This document shows, in pieces, positions 14,579 to 20,508 of a stretch of 20,939 bases of DNA. Origin of the DNA: an uncultured Oscillospiraceae bacterium (lineage in GTDB: Bacteria > Bacillota_A > Clostridia > Oscillospirales > Oscillospiraceae); the NCBI GenBank assembly GCA_910579155.1, contig CAJTTS010000057.1, positions 1 to 20,939 of the forward strand. The letters run 5' to 3'. Below the pieces are notes generated by a model, which was not told where the DNA came from, did no database searches, and worked only from the letters and a program-made list of their open reading frames with translations. Position 1 is the stretch's first letter; each line of letters starts with the position of its first letter. Both the position numbers and the translations under genes were made by a program.

Positions 14579-14998
14579 TTATGGATTTTTGGCCCGCCAA
14601 GTGAGGTAGCCCTCTAAAATGAGGCTTGCCGCCACCACGTCCACATTCTTTTTATGGGCCTTCATCTTCTTCCCCGAGGCGTGGAGGATCTGATGGGCCT
14701 CAATGGTGGTGCGGCGCTCGTCCCACAGGCGGACGGGCATCCCGGTCTTTTCCTCCACCAGCGCGGCAAAGTCGCGGTACAGGTCCGCCCTGGGCCCTTC
14801 CGTACCGTCCATGTTCCGGGGAAAGCCCATCACCAGCTCGTCCGCCTGACGCTCCCGGGCCAATTTGGCAATCTCCTCCGCCACGCGCTCAGGCTGACGG
14901 CTTTGGATCACAGTGGTATACCCCGCCAGCAGCCCGGCGGCGTCGGAGACTGCAATTCCTGTGCGGGCATCGCCGTAGTCAATGGCCATCACACGCAT
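14579..14998 (-). CDS. ruvX: RuvX/YqgF RNase H-fold nuclease
   Basis: 139 residues, a RNase H-fold protein of the YqgF family, annotated as a putative pre-16S rRNA nuclease or Holliday-junction resolvase. Signatures: MAIDYGDARTGIAVSD (D and G of the first strand), LVMGFPRNMDGTEGPRA, WDERRTTIEAHQIL and the closing DVVAASLILEGYL. The start is ATG 14998 rather than TTG 15022, because the purine-rich AGGGGGAGAG lies about 7 bp upstream and the protein then begins as usual. It starts 1 bp after the vanZ-like stop, so the two are co-transcribed and probably coupled. Confidence 0.95.
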   Translation of the reverse strand: MRVMAIDYGDARTGIAVSDAAGLLAGYTTVIQSRQPERVAEEIAKLARERQADELVMGFPRNMDGTEGPRADLYRDFAALVEEKTGMPVRLWDERRTTIEAHQILHASGKKMKAHKKNVDVVAASLILEGYLTWRAKNP

Positions 14999-14999
14999 G

Positions 15000-15527
15000 T
15001 TATCTCTCCCCCTTCCCAGCACACAGATGATCTAAAATCCAAAACGTGACCGGCCTGAATATCATATAAAAAACATAGCCCAATATCCCACCGGCCACAT
15101 TGGTAATCAGGTCCGTGATATCTGAGGATCTGTTGAAAAATGGTTGTAATAACTCAATCCCAAGGCTCATCAAAAAACAGAACAACACGGTTTTGCCAAT
15201 TTTTCCGGCTCCCTTTTGGGTCAGCGGGAACAGGAAGCCAAAGGGCATAGTCATGATAACATTCAGTACCACCTGCCTGAAAAAGTCTCCCCGCCTCATG
15301 GACACATCGATAAACGGCACCAGATTCATGGGCACATAGCGGTGATTTAGGATAAACGGGATGGATGTGACCACCGGCATCATCGTAAAATAGAGCACAA
15401 GGGAGAGATACAAATACATCAGCGTGTTGACCAGCAGTACATCCCTGCCCCTGGCCCTCCACTTTTTGAAAAGGGTAAGCCCATATAAAAGAGACAAGGC
15501 CCCAAAATCGACCAGATATCTTGTCAT
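15000..15527 (-). CDS. VanZ family membrane protein
   Basis: 175 residues with about five transmembrane helices. The VanZ-like signature is seen: NLVPFIDVS, VLNVIMTMPFGFLFPL (the N-x-x-x-x-x-P-x-G-F pattern) and LGIELLQPFFNRSSDITDLITNVAGGILGY (SxxxELxQ..R..D..D...N..G...G). VanZ proteins confer low-level teicoplanin resistance in enterococcal clusters, but most family members have no tested function. An AAGGGGGA sequence lies 11 bp before the ATG. It is first in an operon with ruvX from the promoter at 15573-15601. Confidence 0.88.
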   Translation of the reverse strand: MTRYLVDFGALSLLYGLTLFKKWRARGRDVLLVNTLMYLYLSLVLYFTMMPVVTSIPFILNHRYVPMNLVPFIDVSMRRGDFFRQVVLNVIMTMPFGFLFPLTQKGAGKIGKTVLFCFLMSLGIELLQPFFNRSSDITDLITNVAGGILGYVFYMIFRPVTFWILDHLCAGKGER

Positions 15528-15572
15528 GTATTTGATAGTCCCCCTTCTCTCTGAGTCTAATGGACCGCTCCG

Positions 15573-15601
15573 ATTATATCACGGCCCGTTTCCGGTTTCA
15601 A
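15573..15601 (-). promoter_or_regulatory. Extended sigma-A promoter of vanZ-like/ruvX
   Basis: TTGAAA (15601-15596), a 17-bp spacer, and TATAAT (15578-15573) preceded by TGA, an extended -10 (TGnTATAAT). It is divergent from the rpmG promoter, and the two -35 boxes are 40 bp apart. Confidence 0.82.
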
Positions 15602-15641
15602 TCAATAAAATAATATGAATAAAATAATCGGGAAACAATGC

Positions 15642-15670
15642 TTGACAAGCCCCTCCCAGCGTGATATACT
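15642..15670 (+). promoter_or_regulatory. Sigma-A promoter of the rpmG-secE-nusG operon
   Basis: A perfect TTGACA (15642-15647), 17 bp, then TATACT (15665-15670) with TGA before it (extended -10). Transcription should start near 15677, giving a structured leader of about 209 nt. Confidence 0.85.
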
Positions 15671-15676
15671 GCTACC

Positions 15677-15848
15677 ACCTGTGAGCAGGGCTTTCTTTTT
15701 GTGCGTATTTTTACGGGATACCCGCAAAAACCCTGGCCCCTCCCCGGAGGACCGCAGGGAGGCAATTAGCCGGCTTCCCGTAGCCATAATGGGCGTATCA
15801 CGTCCGTTTCAGGCGCTGGAGTCGGCAACGGCCGGTCCGGCGCTTTTT
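15677..15848 (+). ncRNA. Structured leader/attenuator upstream of rpmG (unassigned)
   Basis: About 170 nt of leader end in a terminator-like hairpin before rpmG. Visible pieces: hairpin TTTTTACGGG (15708-15717) with CCCGCAAAAA (15721-15730) with one mismatch; CCCTG (15731-15735), which can pair with CAGGG at 15686-15690 or with CAGGG at 15755-15759; and the terminator. Two alternative partners for the same strand suggest a switch. It matches no riboswitch or ribosomal-protein leader I can name; the T-box specifier and AGGGTGG motif are absent. It may be a regulated attenuator of the operon or a short independent RNA. Confidence 0.45.
15813..15848 (+). terminator. Attenuator-type terminator before rpmG
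   Basis: The 8-bp outer stem GCGCTGGA (15813-15820) with TCCGGCGC (15836-15843, one G-U pair) and an inner CGG/CCG pairing are followed directly by T5 (15844-15848). It lies 38 bp before the rpmG start and 22 bp before its Shine-Dalgarno, so it would stop operon transcription unless an antiterminator forms. Confidence 0.75.
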
Positions 15849-15885
15849 CGTTGGACGGGCCAAATTCAATAAGGAGGTGCCGAGA

Positions 15886-16050
15886 ATGGCGAAAGCCGGA
15901 AACCGTGTAAAGGTCGTGCTGCGCTGCTCCGAGTGCAAGCAGCGCAACTACAACACCAAGAAGAACAAGCGCAATACCACCGAGCGTCTGGAGCTCAACA
16001 AGTTCTGCCCCTTCTGCAGAAAGCACACTCTGCACACTGAAACCAAGTAA
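15886..16050 (+). CDS. rpmG: 50S ribosomal protein L33, zinc-ribbon form
   Basis: 54 residues of bL33. The sequence is [17 protein letters not shown]..., with [15 protein letters not shown] and a KHTLHTETK end, as in L33. Cysteines C14, C17, C41 and C44 form a C-x2-C...C-x2-C zinc ribbon, so this is the zinc-dependent C+ form. AAGGAGG lies 8 bp before the ATG. It is first in the rpmG-secE-nusG-rplK-rplA operon, the common clostridial order. Its leader holds the attenuator-like hairpins described separately. Confidence 0.97.
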   Translation: MAKAGNRVKVVLRCSECKQRNYNTKKNKRNTTERLELNKFCPFCRKHTLHTETK

Positions 16051-16086
16051 TGAGCGCCGCTCACAAGGAAAGAAGGGTTAAAGTAA

Positions 16087-16374
16087 ATGTCTGAACAGGA
16101 AAAGCGGGACAACGCGCCGAAGGAGTCCGTAAGCTCCGAAAAGAAGGCCAAGGCCCCCAAGGAGAAGAAGAAGGAGAAAAAGCCCAACCGCATCCTGCGT
16201 TGGCTCAAAGACCTGAAGGGCGAGCTGAAAAAGGTCACCTGGCCCTCCCTCAAGGACGTGGTGAAAAACGTGGGCATCGTCATCCTGTGCGTCATTATCG
16301 TGGGCATCTTCATCTGGGCGTTCGACTTCCTGGCCCGCGCGGTGATCGACGCCCTGCTCAAGCTCTTCGGTTAA
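16087..16374 (+). CDS. secE: Preprotein translocase subunit SecE
   Basis: 95 residues. The Lys/Glu-rich N-terminal half (1-37) is followed by the conserved SecE segment RWLKDLKGELKKVTWPSLKDV and one transmembrane helix (IVILCVIIVGIFIWAFDFLA) near the end. SecE clamps SecY in the SecYEG channel that exports proteins. This short one-helix form is normal for Firmicutes, though the charged N-terminal extension is a little long. A moderate AGAAGG ribosome binding site precedes the ATG. The gene sits between rpmG and nusG, a near-universal location. Confidence 0.97.
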   Translation: MSEQEKRDNAPKESVSSEKKAKAPKEKKKEKKPNRILRWLKDLKGELKKVTWPSLKDVVKNVGIVILCVIIVGIFIWAFDFLARAVIDALLKLFG

Positions 16375-16382
16375 GGCATCCT

Positions 16383-16901
16383 ATGGCTGAGGAACTGAAA
16401 TGGTATGTGGCCCACACCTACTCCGGCTACGAAAATACCGTGGCCGTGTCCATTGAGCAGGCTGTGGAAAACCGCAATATGCACGACCTCATCGCCGAGG
16501 TATCCATCCCCTTGGAGACGGTCACCGAGATCACCGATAACGGCCCCAAGACCGTCGAGCGCAAGGTCTTCCCCGGCTATGTACTGGTGAAGATGATTAT
16601 GACCGACGAAACCTGGCACCTGGTGCGTAACATCCGGGGCGTCACGGGCTTCGTGGGCGCCGCCAACAAGGCTATCCCCCTCACCGACGAGGAGATCACC
16701 GCTCTGGGGGTGGAAAAGCGCGAGGTTGTGGTGGGCTACAACGTGGGCGACAGCGTAAAGATCACCAACGGCGCCTTGGCATCCTTCATCGGTACGGTGG
16801 AGGAGCTGGACACCGACCGCGGTAAGGTCCGGGTGGTCGTGTCCATGTTCGGCCGGGAAACCCCTGTGGAGCTGGATCTGGATCAGGTCGAGACCATCTA
16901 A
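16383..16901 (+). CDS. nusG: Transcription termination/antitermination factor NusG
   Basis: 172 residues. An N-terminal NGN domain (WYVAHTYSGYENTV at the start, then KVFPGYVLVKM and NIRGVTGFVG) contacts RNA polymerase, and a C-terminal KOW domain (VGDSVKITNGALASFIGTVE onward) contacts NusE/S10 or Rho. The start is ATG 16383, 8 bp after secE, giving the usual MAEELKWYVAHTYSG. The gene follows secE in the ribosomal operon, and no terminator separates it from rplK. Confidence 0.98.
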   Translation: MAEELKWYVAHTYSGYENTVAVSIEQAVENRNMHDLIAEVSIPLETVTEITDNGPKTVERKVFPGYVLVKMIMTDETWHLVRNIRGVTGFVGAANKAIPLTDEEITALGVEKREVVVGYNVGDSVKITNGALASFIGTVEELDTDRGKVRVVVSMFGRETPVELDLDQVETI

Positions 16902-16910
16902 AAAACGAGA

Positions 16911-16957
16911 GGCAGGACAAAGACCTGCCAGTGGGAGAACCCTCATAGGGTCCCCGC
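16911..16957 (+). promoter_or_regulatory. Probable L1-binding operator in the rplK leader
   Basis: A first hairpin GGCAGG (16911-16916) with CCTGCC (16924-16929) is followed by GTGGG (16931-16935), a loop AGA, ACCCT (16939-16943) with AGGGT (16947-16951), and CCCGC (16953-16957) that closes GTGGG. Two helices joined by an asymmetric GGGAGA loop mimic the L1-stalk of 23S rRNA. That is the known form of the L1 repressor site before rplKA in many bacteria. The closing CCCGC strand can also pair elsewhere (16978-16983). Confidence 0.65.
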
Positions 16958-17051
16958 GAAAGCGGTTTTCAGCTTTCGTGGGGAGAGGAGCCGCAGCAAA
17001 ATGAACGAGCTTTCGCCGCAAGGCGAAGTGAGAGATATGGCGCTTGCGGCG
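16952..17051 (+). promoter_or_regulatory. Alternative hairpins in the nusG-rplK spacer
   Basis: A 12-bp stem CCCCGCGAAAGC (16952-16963) with GCTTTCGTGGGG (16972-16983, one G-U) shares its 5' strand with the L1-type site and would break it. Further on, CGCCGCAAG (17014-17022) pairs with CTTGCGGCG (17043-17051), while TTCGCC with GGCGAA (17012-17025) is a competing small hairpin. No U run follows, so these are not terminators. I infer a switch between forms that expose or mask the rplK start. Confidence 0.5.
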
Positions 17052-17098
17052 ACGAGGTTTCGTCACCACCACATTTCATGTAGGAGGTGCTGTTTCAA

Positions 17099-17524
17099 AT
17101 GGCACAGAAAATTACTGGATATGTAAAACTGCAAATCCCCGCCGGTCAGGCAACTCCGGCCCCCCCTGTGGGCCCCGCCCTGGGCCAGCACGGCGTGAAC
17201 ATCGCCGCCTTCACCAAGGAATTCAATGAGCGCACCAAGAAGGACATGGGCCTCATTATCCCCGTGGTCATCACCGTGTACGCCGACCGCTCCTTCTCCT
17301 TCATCACCAAGACTCCTCCCGCCGCCGTGCTCATCAAGAAGGCGTGCAACATCGAGTCCGGCTCCGGCGTACCCAACAAGACCAAGGTGGCCACCCTATC
17401 CAAGGCCGACTGCCAGAAGATCGCCGAGACCAAGATGCCCGACCTGAACGCCGCCAGCCTGGAGGCCGCTATGAGCATGATCGCCGGCACTGCCCGCTCC
17501 ATGGGCGTGACGGTGGAAGAGTAA
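17099..17524 (+). CDS. rplK: 50S ribosomal protein L11
   Basis: 141 residues, the standard length. The N-terminus is [35 protein letters not shown], with the L11 proline-rich hinge, then [14 protein letters not shown] and the RNA-binding C-terminal domain ending [13 protein letters not shown]11 binds the GTPase-associated region of 23S rRNA and works with the L10/L12 stalk. The start is ATG 17099, with TAGGAGG 11 bp before it. An in-frame ATG at 17087 would precede the Shine-Dalgarno. The preceding 197-bp spacer holds the structured L1-type site. Confidence 0.98.
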   Translation: MAQKITGYVKLQIPAGQATPAPPVGPALGQHGVNIAAFTKEFNERTKKDMGLIIPVVITVYADRSFSFITKTPPAAVLIKKACNIESGSGVPNKTKVATLSKADCQKIAETKMPDLNAASLEAAMSMIAGTARSMGVTVEE

Positions 17525-17543
17525 GGGAAAGGAGGAAGCAGCA

Positions 17544-18239
17544 ATGGCTAAGAAAGGCAAAAAGTATGTGGACAGCGCCAAGCTCATCGACCGCGCCGCC
17601 CAGTATGACGTGAACGAGGCCATGGAGCTGGTCATCAAGACCGCCACCGCCAAGTTCGACGAGACCGTAGAGCTGCACGTGAAGCTGGGCGTGGACTCCC
17701 GCCACGCCGACCAGCAGGTCCGCGGCGCCATCGTCCTCCCCCACGGCACCGGCAAGACCGCCCGCGTACTGGTCTTCGCCAAGGGCGACAAGGCCGATGA
17801 GGCCCGCGCCGCCGGCGCCGACTTCGTGGGCGATATGGACATGGTGGAGAAGATTCAGAAGGAGAACTGGTTCGACTTCGACGTGGTCGTGGCCACCCCT
17901 GACATGATGGGTACCGTGGGCCGCCTGGGTAAGATTCTGGGTCCCAAGGGCCTGATGCCCTCCCCCAAGGCCGGCACCGTCACACCCAACGTGACCCAGG
18001 CCGTCAACGAGATCAAAGCCGGTAAGGTGGAGTACCGCCTGGACAAGACCAACATCATTCACTGCCCCATTGGCAAGGTGTCCTTCGGCCCCGAGAAGCT
18101 GGGCGACAACCTGAACGCCCTCATGGGTGCCATCGTCAAGGCCAAGCCCGCCGCCGCCAAGGGCCAGTACGTGAAGAGCTGCGTTGCCGCCTCCACCATG
18201 GGTCCCGGCGTGAAGCTGAACCCCGGCAAGTTCGCGTAA
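17544..18239 (+). CDS. rplA: 50S ribosomal protein L1
   Basis: 231 residues, the usual size. Recognisable segments include [56 protein letters not shown] and [17 protein letters not shown]1 forms the mobile L1 stalk at the E site and, as a translational repressor, binds its own operon mRNA, which fits the L1-type site before rplK. AAAGGAGG lies 9 bp before ATG 17544. It is last in the rpmG-secE-nusG-rplK-rplA run, ending at a strong hairpin. Confidence 0.98.
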   Translation: MAKKGKKYVDSAKLIDRAAQYDVNEAMELVIKTATAKFDETVELHVKLGVDSRHADQQVRGAIVLPHGTGKTARVLVFAKGDKADEARAAGADFVGDMDMVEKIQKENWFDFDVVVATPDMMGTVGRLGKILGPKGLMPSPKAGTVTPNVTQAVNEIKAGKVEYRLDKTNIIHCPIGKVSFGPEKLGDNLNALMGAIVKAKPAAAKGQYVKSCVAASTMGPGVKLNPGKFA

Positions 18240-18252
18240 GCAACGACATACG

Positions 18253-18283
18253 AAAAACCGCCGACCATGGTCGGCGGCTTTTC
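18253..18283. terminator. Bidirectional terminator between rplA and the small membrane protein gene
   Basis: A perfect 20-bp palindrome (CCGCCGACCA with TGGTCGGCGG, 18258-18277) is followed by TTTT on the plus strand and flanked by A5 (18253-18257), a U5 run for the minus strand. It lies 18 bp after rplA and just after the minus-strand stop at 18286. Confidence 0.9.
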
Positions 18284-18285
18284 TT

Positions 18286-18630
18286 TTAAACAAGTTGTTC
18301 TCCGAGCAACAAACTTAGGACGCACACGATAGCGCCCAAAGCCAAAAAGATGAAGCCCACACCAATCCTTTTTTTGTATCGGTTCATAAACTGCTGCTGT
18401 TCCTCAGACATGGACAAGACAGGATATTTCCTGCGCCCAACCAGATACAGGAGCAGACCGGAGCTGTTGTTTCCTGAGACTGCGAAGGCCCCCCACAGTT
18501 TGGGGTGCTTCAGGCCCCGGCACTCCGCATCCACCTGCACCAGCCGGTAAAGCTGGTACATGCTGAAAAAACTGCCCACAATGACCGCCGCCGCCCCTGC
18601 GGCGGCAAACACAATGTAAAAGTTCTCCAT
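18286..18630 (-). CDS. Small two-helix membrane protein of unknown function
   Basis: 114 residues, two hydrophobic helices at about residues 3-23 and 91-110, joined by a hydrophilic middle with SMSEEQQQFMNRYKKR. The stretch HPKLWGAFAVSGNNSSGLLLYLVGRRKYP has the W...G..LY..GR pattern of the phospholipase D N-terminal-like (PLDc_N) transmembrane segment, but no catalytic part is present. AGGGGATT precedes the ATG closely. It lies 9 bp after the XRE gene and is likely co-transcribed, ending at the shared palindromic terminator. Interpretation: a membrane partner or effector of the adjacent regulator is possible but unproven. Confidence 0.7.
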   Translation of the reverse strand: MENFYIVFAAAGAAAVIVGSFFSMYQLYRLVQVDAECRGLKHPKLWGAFAVSGNNSSGLLLYLVGRRKYPVLSMSEEQQQFMNRYKKRIGVGFIFLALGAIVCVLSLLLGEQLV

Positions 18631-18639
18631 ATAATCCCC

Positions 18640-19047
18640 TCAAATCTTTTTTACAATCTGGCACATCAGAAACGTCATGCTCACCACCGCCAGGCAGAAC
18701 ACACAGGCGATCATGAATACGCTTTCAGGCAGGAAAGCCGCCATCAGCAGGCAGGCTAAAAACACCACGATGTTTGCGATCACCGCCAGGATCAGCTTTT
18801 GGCTGCTTTTCACGATATCAGTACTCTCCTCCAGGTGCTCCAGCATTTTGGTATCTCCTTTCAACAGTTCGTCCAAGCTGATGGAATACAGGTCGGACAG
18901 CCTGACGACGCTGACAATATCGGGGTATGTCTTTTCATTCTCCCAATTTGAAATGGTCTGGCGGGACACAAACAGCCGCTCCGCCGCCTGCTCCTGGGTC
19001 AGCTTTGCCCCCAGCCGCGCCTCTTTCAGCTTCTTCCCTATTTCCAT
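18640..19047 (-). CDS. XRE-family regulator with C-terminal membrane helices
   Basis: 135 residues. The N-terminal helix-turn-helix is clear: GKKLKEARLGAKLTQEQAAERLFVSRQTISNWENEKTYPD (residues 4-43), then LSDLYSISLDELLKGD. Two hydrophobic helices follow (about 83-104 and 110-130), so the protein is probably a membrane-bound transcription regulator. AAAGGAGG lies 7 bp before the ATG. Its sigma-A promoter lies at 19163-19191, and its leader has an 8-bp inverted repeat. It is the first gene of a two-gene unit with the small membrane protein, and lies between rplA and the rplJ leader on the opposite strand. Confidence 0.9.
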   Translation of the reverse strand: MEIGKKLKEARLGAKLTQEQAAERLFVSRQTISNWENEKTYPDIVSVVRLSDLYSISLDELLKGDTKMLEHLEESTDIVKSSQKLILAVIANIVVFLACLLMAAFLPESVFMIACVFCLAVVSMTFLMCQIVKKI

Positions 19048-19079
19048 GGGATCGTCCTCCTTTCAGGGCTATTGTCTCA

Positions 19080-19111
19080 AACGGCCTCGCTTTTGTCTAT
19101 CAAAGGCCGTT
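19080..19111 (-). promoter_or_regulatory. Inverted repeat in the XRE gene leader
   Basis: AACGGCCT (19080-19087) and AGGCCGTT (19104-19111) form 8-bp arms around 16 nt, 33 bp upstream of the XRE start. It could be an operator for the XRE protein itself or a leader hairpin. Nearby CTTTGAC (19142-19146 region) and TTTTGAC (19154-19160 region) repeats may also bind it. Confidence 0.35.
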
Positions 19112-19162
19112 GGCAGACCACCTCTCAGCGGCGTCAAAGAGCTTTGACATGGCTTTTGACCC

Positions 19163-19191
19163 ACTATAAGCCCTCTAGCATTCGGTGTCAA
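19163..19191 (-). promoter_or_regulatory. Sigma-A promoter of the XRE/membrane protein unit
   Basis: A perfect TTGACA (19191-19186), a 17-bp spacer, and TATAGT (19168-19163), on the minus strand 116 bp before the XRE ATG. It is divergent from the rplJ promoter 43 bp away. Confidence 0.8.
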
Positions 19192-19233
19192 TCCGGTTTC
19201 TCCCACAAAAATCAAACTTTTTTCGATTTTCCC

Positions 19234-19262
19234 TTGACAAATCATGGCCCCCGCTATATAAT
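19234..19262 (+). promoter_or_regulatory. Sigma-A promoter of rplJ-rplL
   Basis: A perfect TTGACA (19234-19239), 17 bp, then a perfect TATAAT (19257-19262). Transcription from here covers the L10 leader. Confidence 0.9.
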
Positions 19263-19271
19263 CTCAGAAGT

Positions 19272-19371
19272 GTTCAAAGACAGCAGGTGCGAAAGCGTAA
19301 GTCCTGCCGAGAATGCAGCCGATACGCTCAGTATGCGCTGTTTTCGTGTGGACACGAAGGCGGCGTTTTTT
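19272..19371 (+). ncRNA. L10 leader (ribosomal protein L10-L12 autoregulation)
   Basis: The leader has the L10-leader core: AAAGACAGCAGGTGC, a variable hairpin GCGAAAGC, and AAGTCCTGCCGAGA. GCAGG (19283-19287) pairs with CCTGC (19303-19307), bordering a kink-turn-like region that binds the L10(L12)4 complex. The leader ends in a terminator hairpin before rplJ. In Firmicutes this element lowers rplJL expression when L10-L12 is in excess. Confidence 0.92.
19336..19371 (+). terminator. Attenuator terminator of the L10 leader
   Basis: A 14-pair stem (CGCTGTTTTCGTGT 19336-19349 with ACACGAAGGCGGCG 19352-19365, three G-U pairs) is followed directly by T6 (19366-19371). It lies 50 bp before rplJ, as expected for an L10-controlled attenuator. 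Confidence 0.88.
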
Positions 19372-19421
19372 CTATGAAAAAACACCTGCCGCGATAAATT
19401 ACCCGGAGGTGAATTCAAACA

Positions 19422-19964
19422 ATGCCTAACGCAAAGGTTCTCAGTGAGAAACAGGCCGTTGTGGCCGCCCTGGTGGACGATCTGAAGGCCGCCAATTCCG
19501 GCGTCCTGGTGGACTACAAGGGCATCACCGTGGCCGAGGACACCGCCCTGCGCCATGAGCTGCGTGAGAATGGCGTGGAGTACGCCGTGGTGAAGAACAC
19601 CCTGCTCCGCCGCGCCTTGGACGACGTGGATTTGGGCGAGCTGGACGAGGTGCTCAACGGCACCACTTCCATGGCTATCTCCAAGGAAGACCCCATCGCC
19701 CCCATGCGCATCGTCAACAAGTACGCCAAGCAGATGGGTGACCGCTTCAACATCAAGGCCGGCTTCATGGAGGGCAAGGTGCTCCCCCTGGACGACGTTT
19801 ACGCTCTGGCCGAGCTGCCCTCCAAGGATGCCCTGCTGGGTCAGGTCCTGGGCATGATGCTGGCTCCCATTACCAGTCTGGCCGTGGTCATCAAGGCCAT
19901 CGCCGAGAAGAATGGTGAACCCGCTGCCGAAGCCCCTGCCGAGGAGGCTCCCGCCGCCGAGTAA
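19422..19964 (+). CDS. rplJ: 50S ribosomal protein L10
   Basis: 180 residues. Start MPNAKVLSEKQAVVAALVDDL, then the L10 core VDYKGITVAEDTALRHELRENGVEYAVVKNTLLRRAL, and a C-terminal Ala/Glu-rich tail (EAPAEEAPAAE) after the helix that binds L12 dimers. L10 is the base of the ribosomal stalk. A GGAGGTG ribosome binding site lies 11 bp before the ATG. It is followed by rplL, with a short hairpin (GTCCCG 19976-19981 with CGGGAC 19985-19990) between them and no T run. Confidence 0.98.
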   Translation: MPNAKVLSEKQAVVAALVDDLKAANSGVLVDYKGITVAEDTALRHELRENGVEYAVVKNTLLRRALDDVDLGELDEVLNGTTSMAISKEDPIAPMRIVNKYAKQMGDRFNIKAGFMEGKVLPLDDVYALAELPSKDALLGQVLGMMLAPITSLAVVIKAIAEKNGEPAAEAPAEEAPAAE

Positions 19965-20029
19965 TCGACGGCACTGTCCCGCAACGGGACGCAACATACT
20001 AACTATTGATAATTAGGAGGAATTTCATC

Positions 20030-20404
20030 ATGGCTAGCGAGAAAGTTACCGCTCTGGTTGAAGAAGTTAAGGCTCTTACCGTCCTGGAGCTGAACGACCT
20101 GGTCAAGGCCCTGGAGGAGGAGTTCGGCGTTTCCGCCGCCGCTATGGCCGCTCCCGCCGCCGGCCCCGCCGCTGCCGCTGTGGAGGAAAAGACCGAGTTT
20201 GACGTGGTTCTGGCCGGTTTCGACGCCGCCGCCAAGATCAAGGTCATCAAGGTCGTCCGTGAGATCACCGGTCTGGGCCTGGCCGAGGCTAAGGCTGCCG
20301 TTGAGGGTGCTCCCAAGACCCTGAAGGAGGCCGTGTCCAAGGACGAGGCCGAGGAGTTGAAGAAGAAGATCGAAGAGGCTGGCGGCAAGGTGGAGTTGAA
20401 GTAA
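20030..20404 (+). CDS. rplL: 50S ribosomal protein L7/L12
   Basis: 124 residues, the usual length. The N-terminal dimerisation domain ([24 protein letters not shown]), an Ala/Pro-rich hinge, and the C-terminal domain ([39 protein letters not shown]) are all seen. L12 forms the flexible stalk that recruits translation GTPases. ATG 20030 is chosen because TAGGAGG lies 9 bp upstream. An in-frame ATG at 20006 precedes that site. The gene ends at a strong terminator rather than continuing directly into rpoB. Confidence 0.98.
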   Translation: MASEKVTALVEEVKALTVLELNDLVKALEEEFGVSAAAMAAPAAGPAAAAVEEKTEFDVVLAGFDAAAKIKVIKVVREITGLGLAEAKAAVEGAPKTLKEAVSKDEAEELKKKIEEAGGKVELK

Positions 20405-20471
20405 GGCCCCGCGCCTTTTGTTCCCGTCTTTCGAATCTTGAACATGTCAACACCCCAATAATGACCCCAAA

Positions 20472-20508
20472 AGGGCTCAGGAATTCACCATTCCTGGGCT
20501 CTTTTTTT
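20472..20508 (+). terminator. Rho-independent terminator of rplJ-rplL
   Basis: A 13-pair stem (AGGGCTCAGGAAT 20472-20484 with ATTCCTGGGCTCT 20490-20502, two G-U pairs), loop TCACC, followed by T7 (20502-20508). It lies 67 bp after the rplL stop codon. Confidence 0.93.

Noticed and set aside
15677..15848. Possible 6S RNA
   Set aside because: The length and terminator would suit, but the ends do not pair and there is no long closed stem with a central bubble mimicking an open promoter.
15671..15885. Possible T-box riboswitch before rpmG
   Set aside because: GGAGGACCGCAGG resembles part of the T-box but the AGGGTGGNACCGCG core and a specifier loop could not be found, and the downstream genes are not aminoacylation or amino-acid genes.
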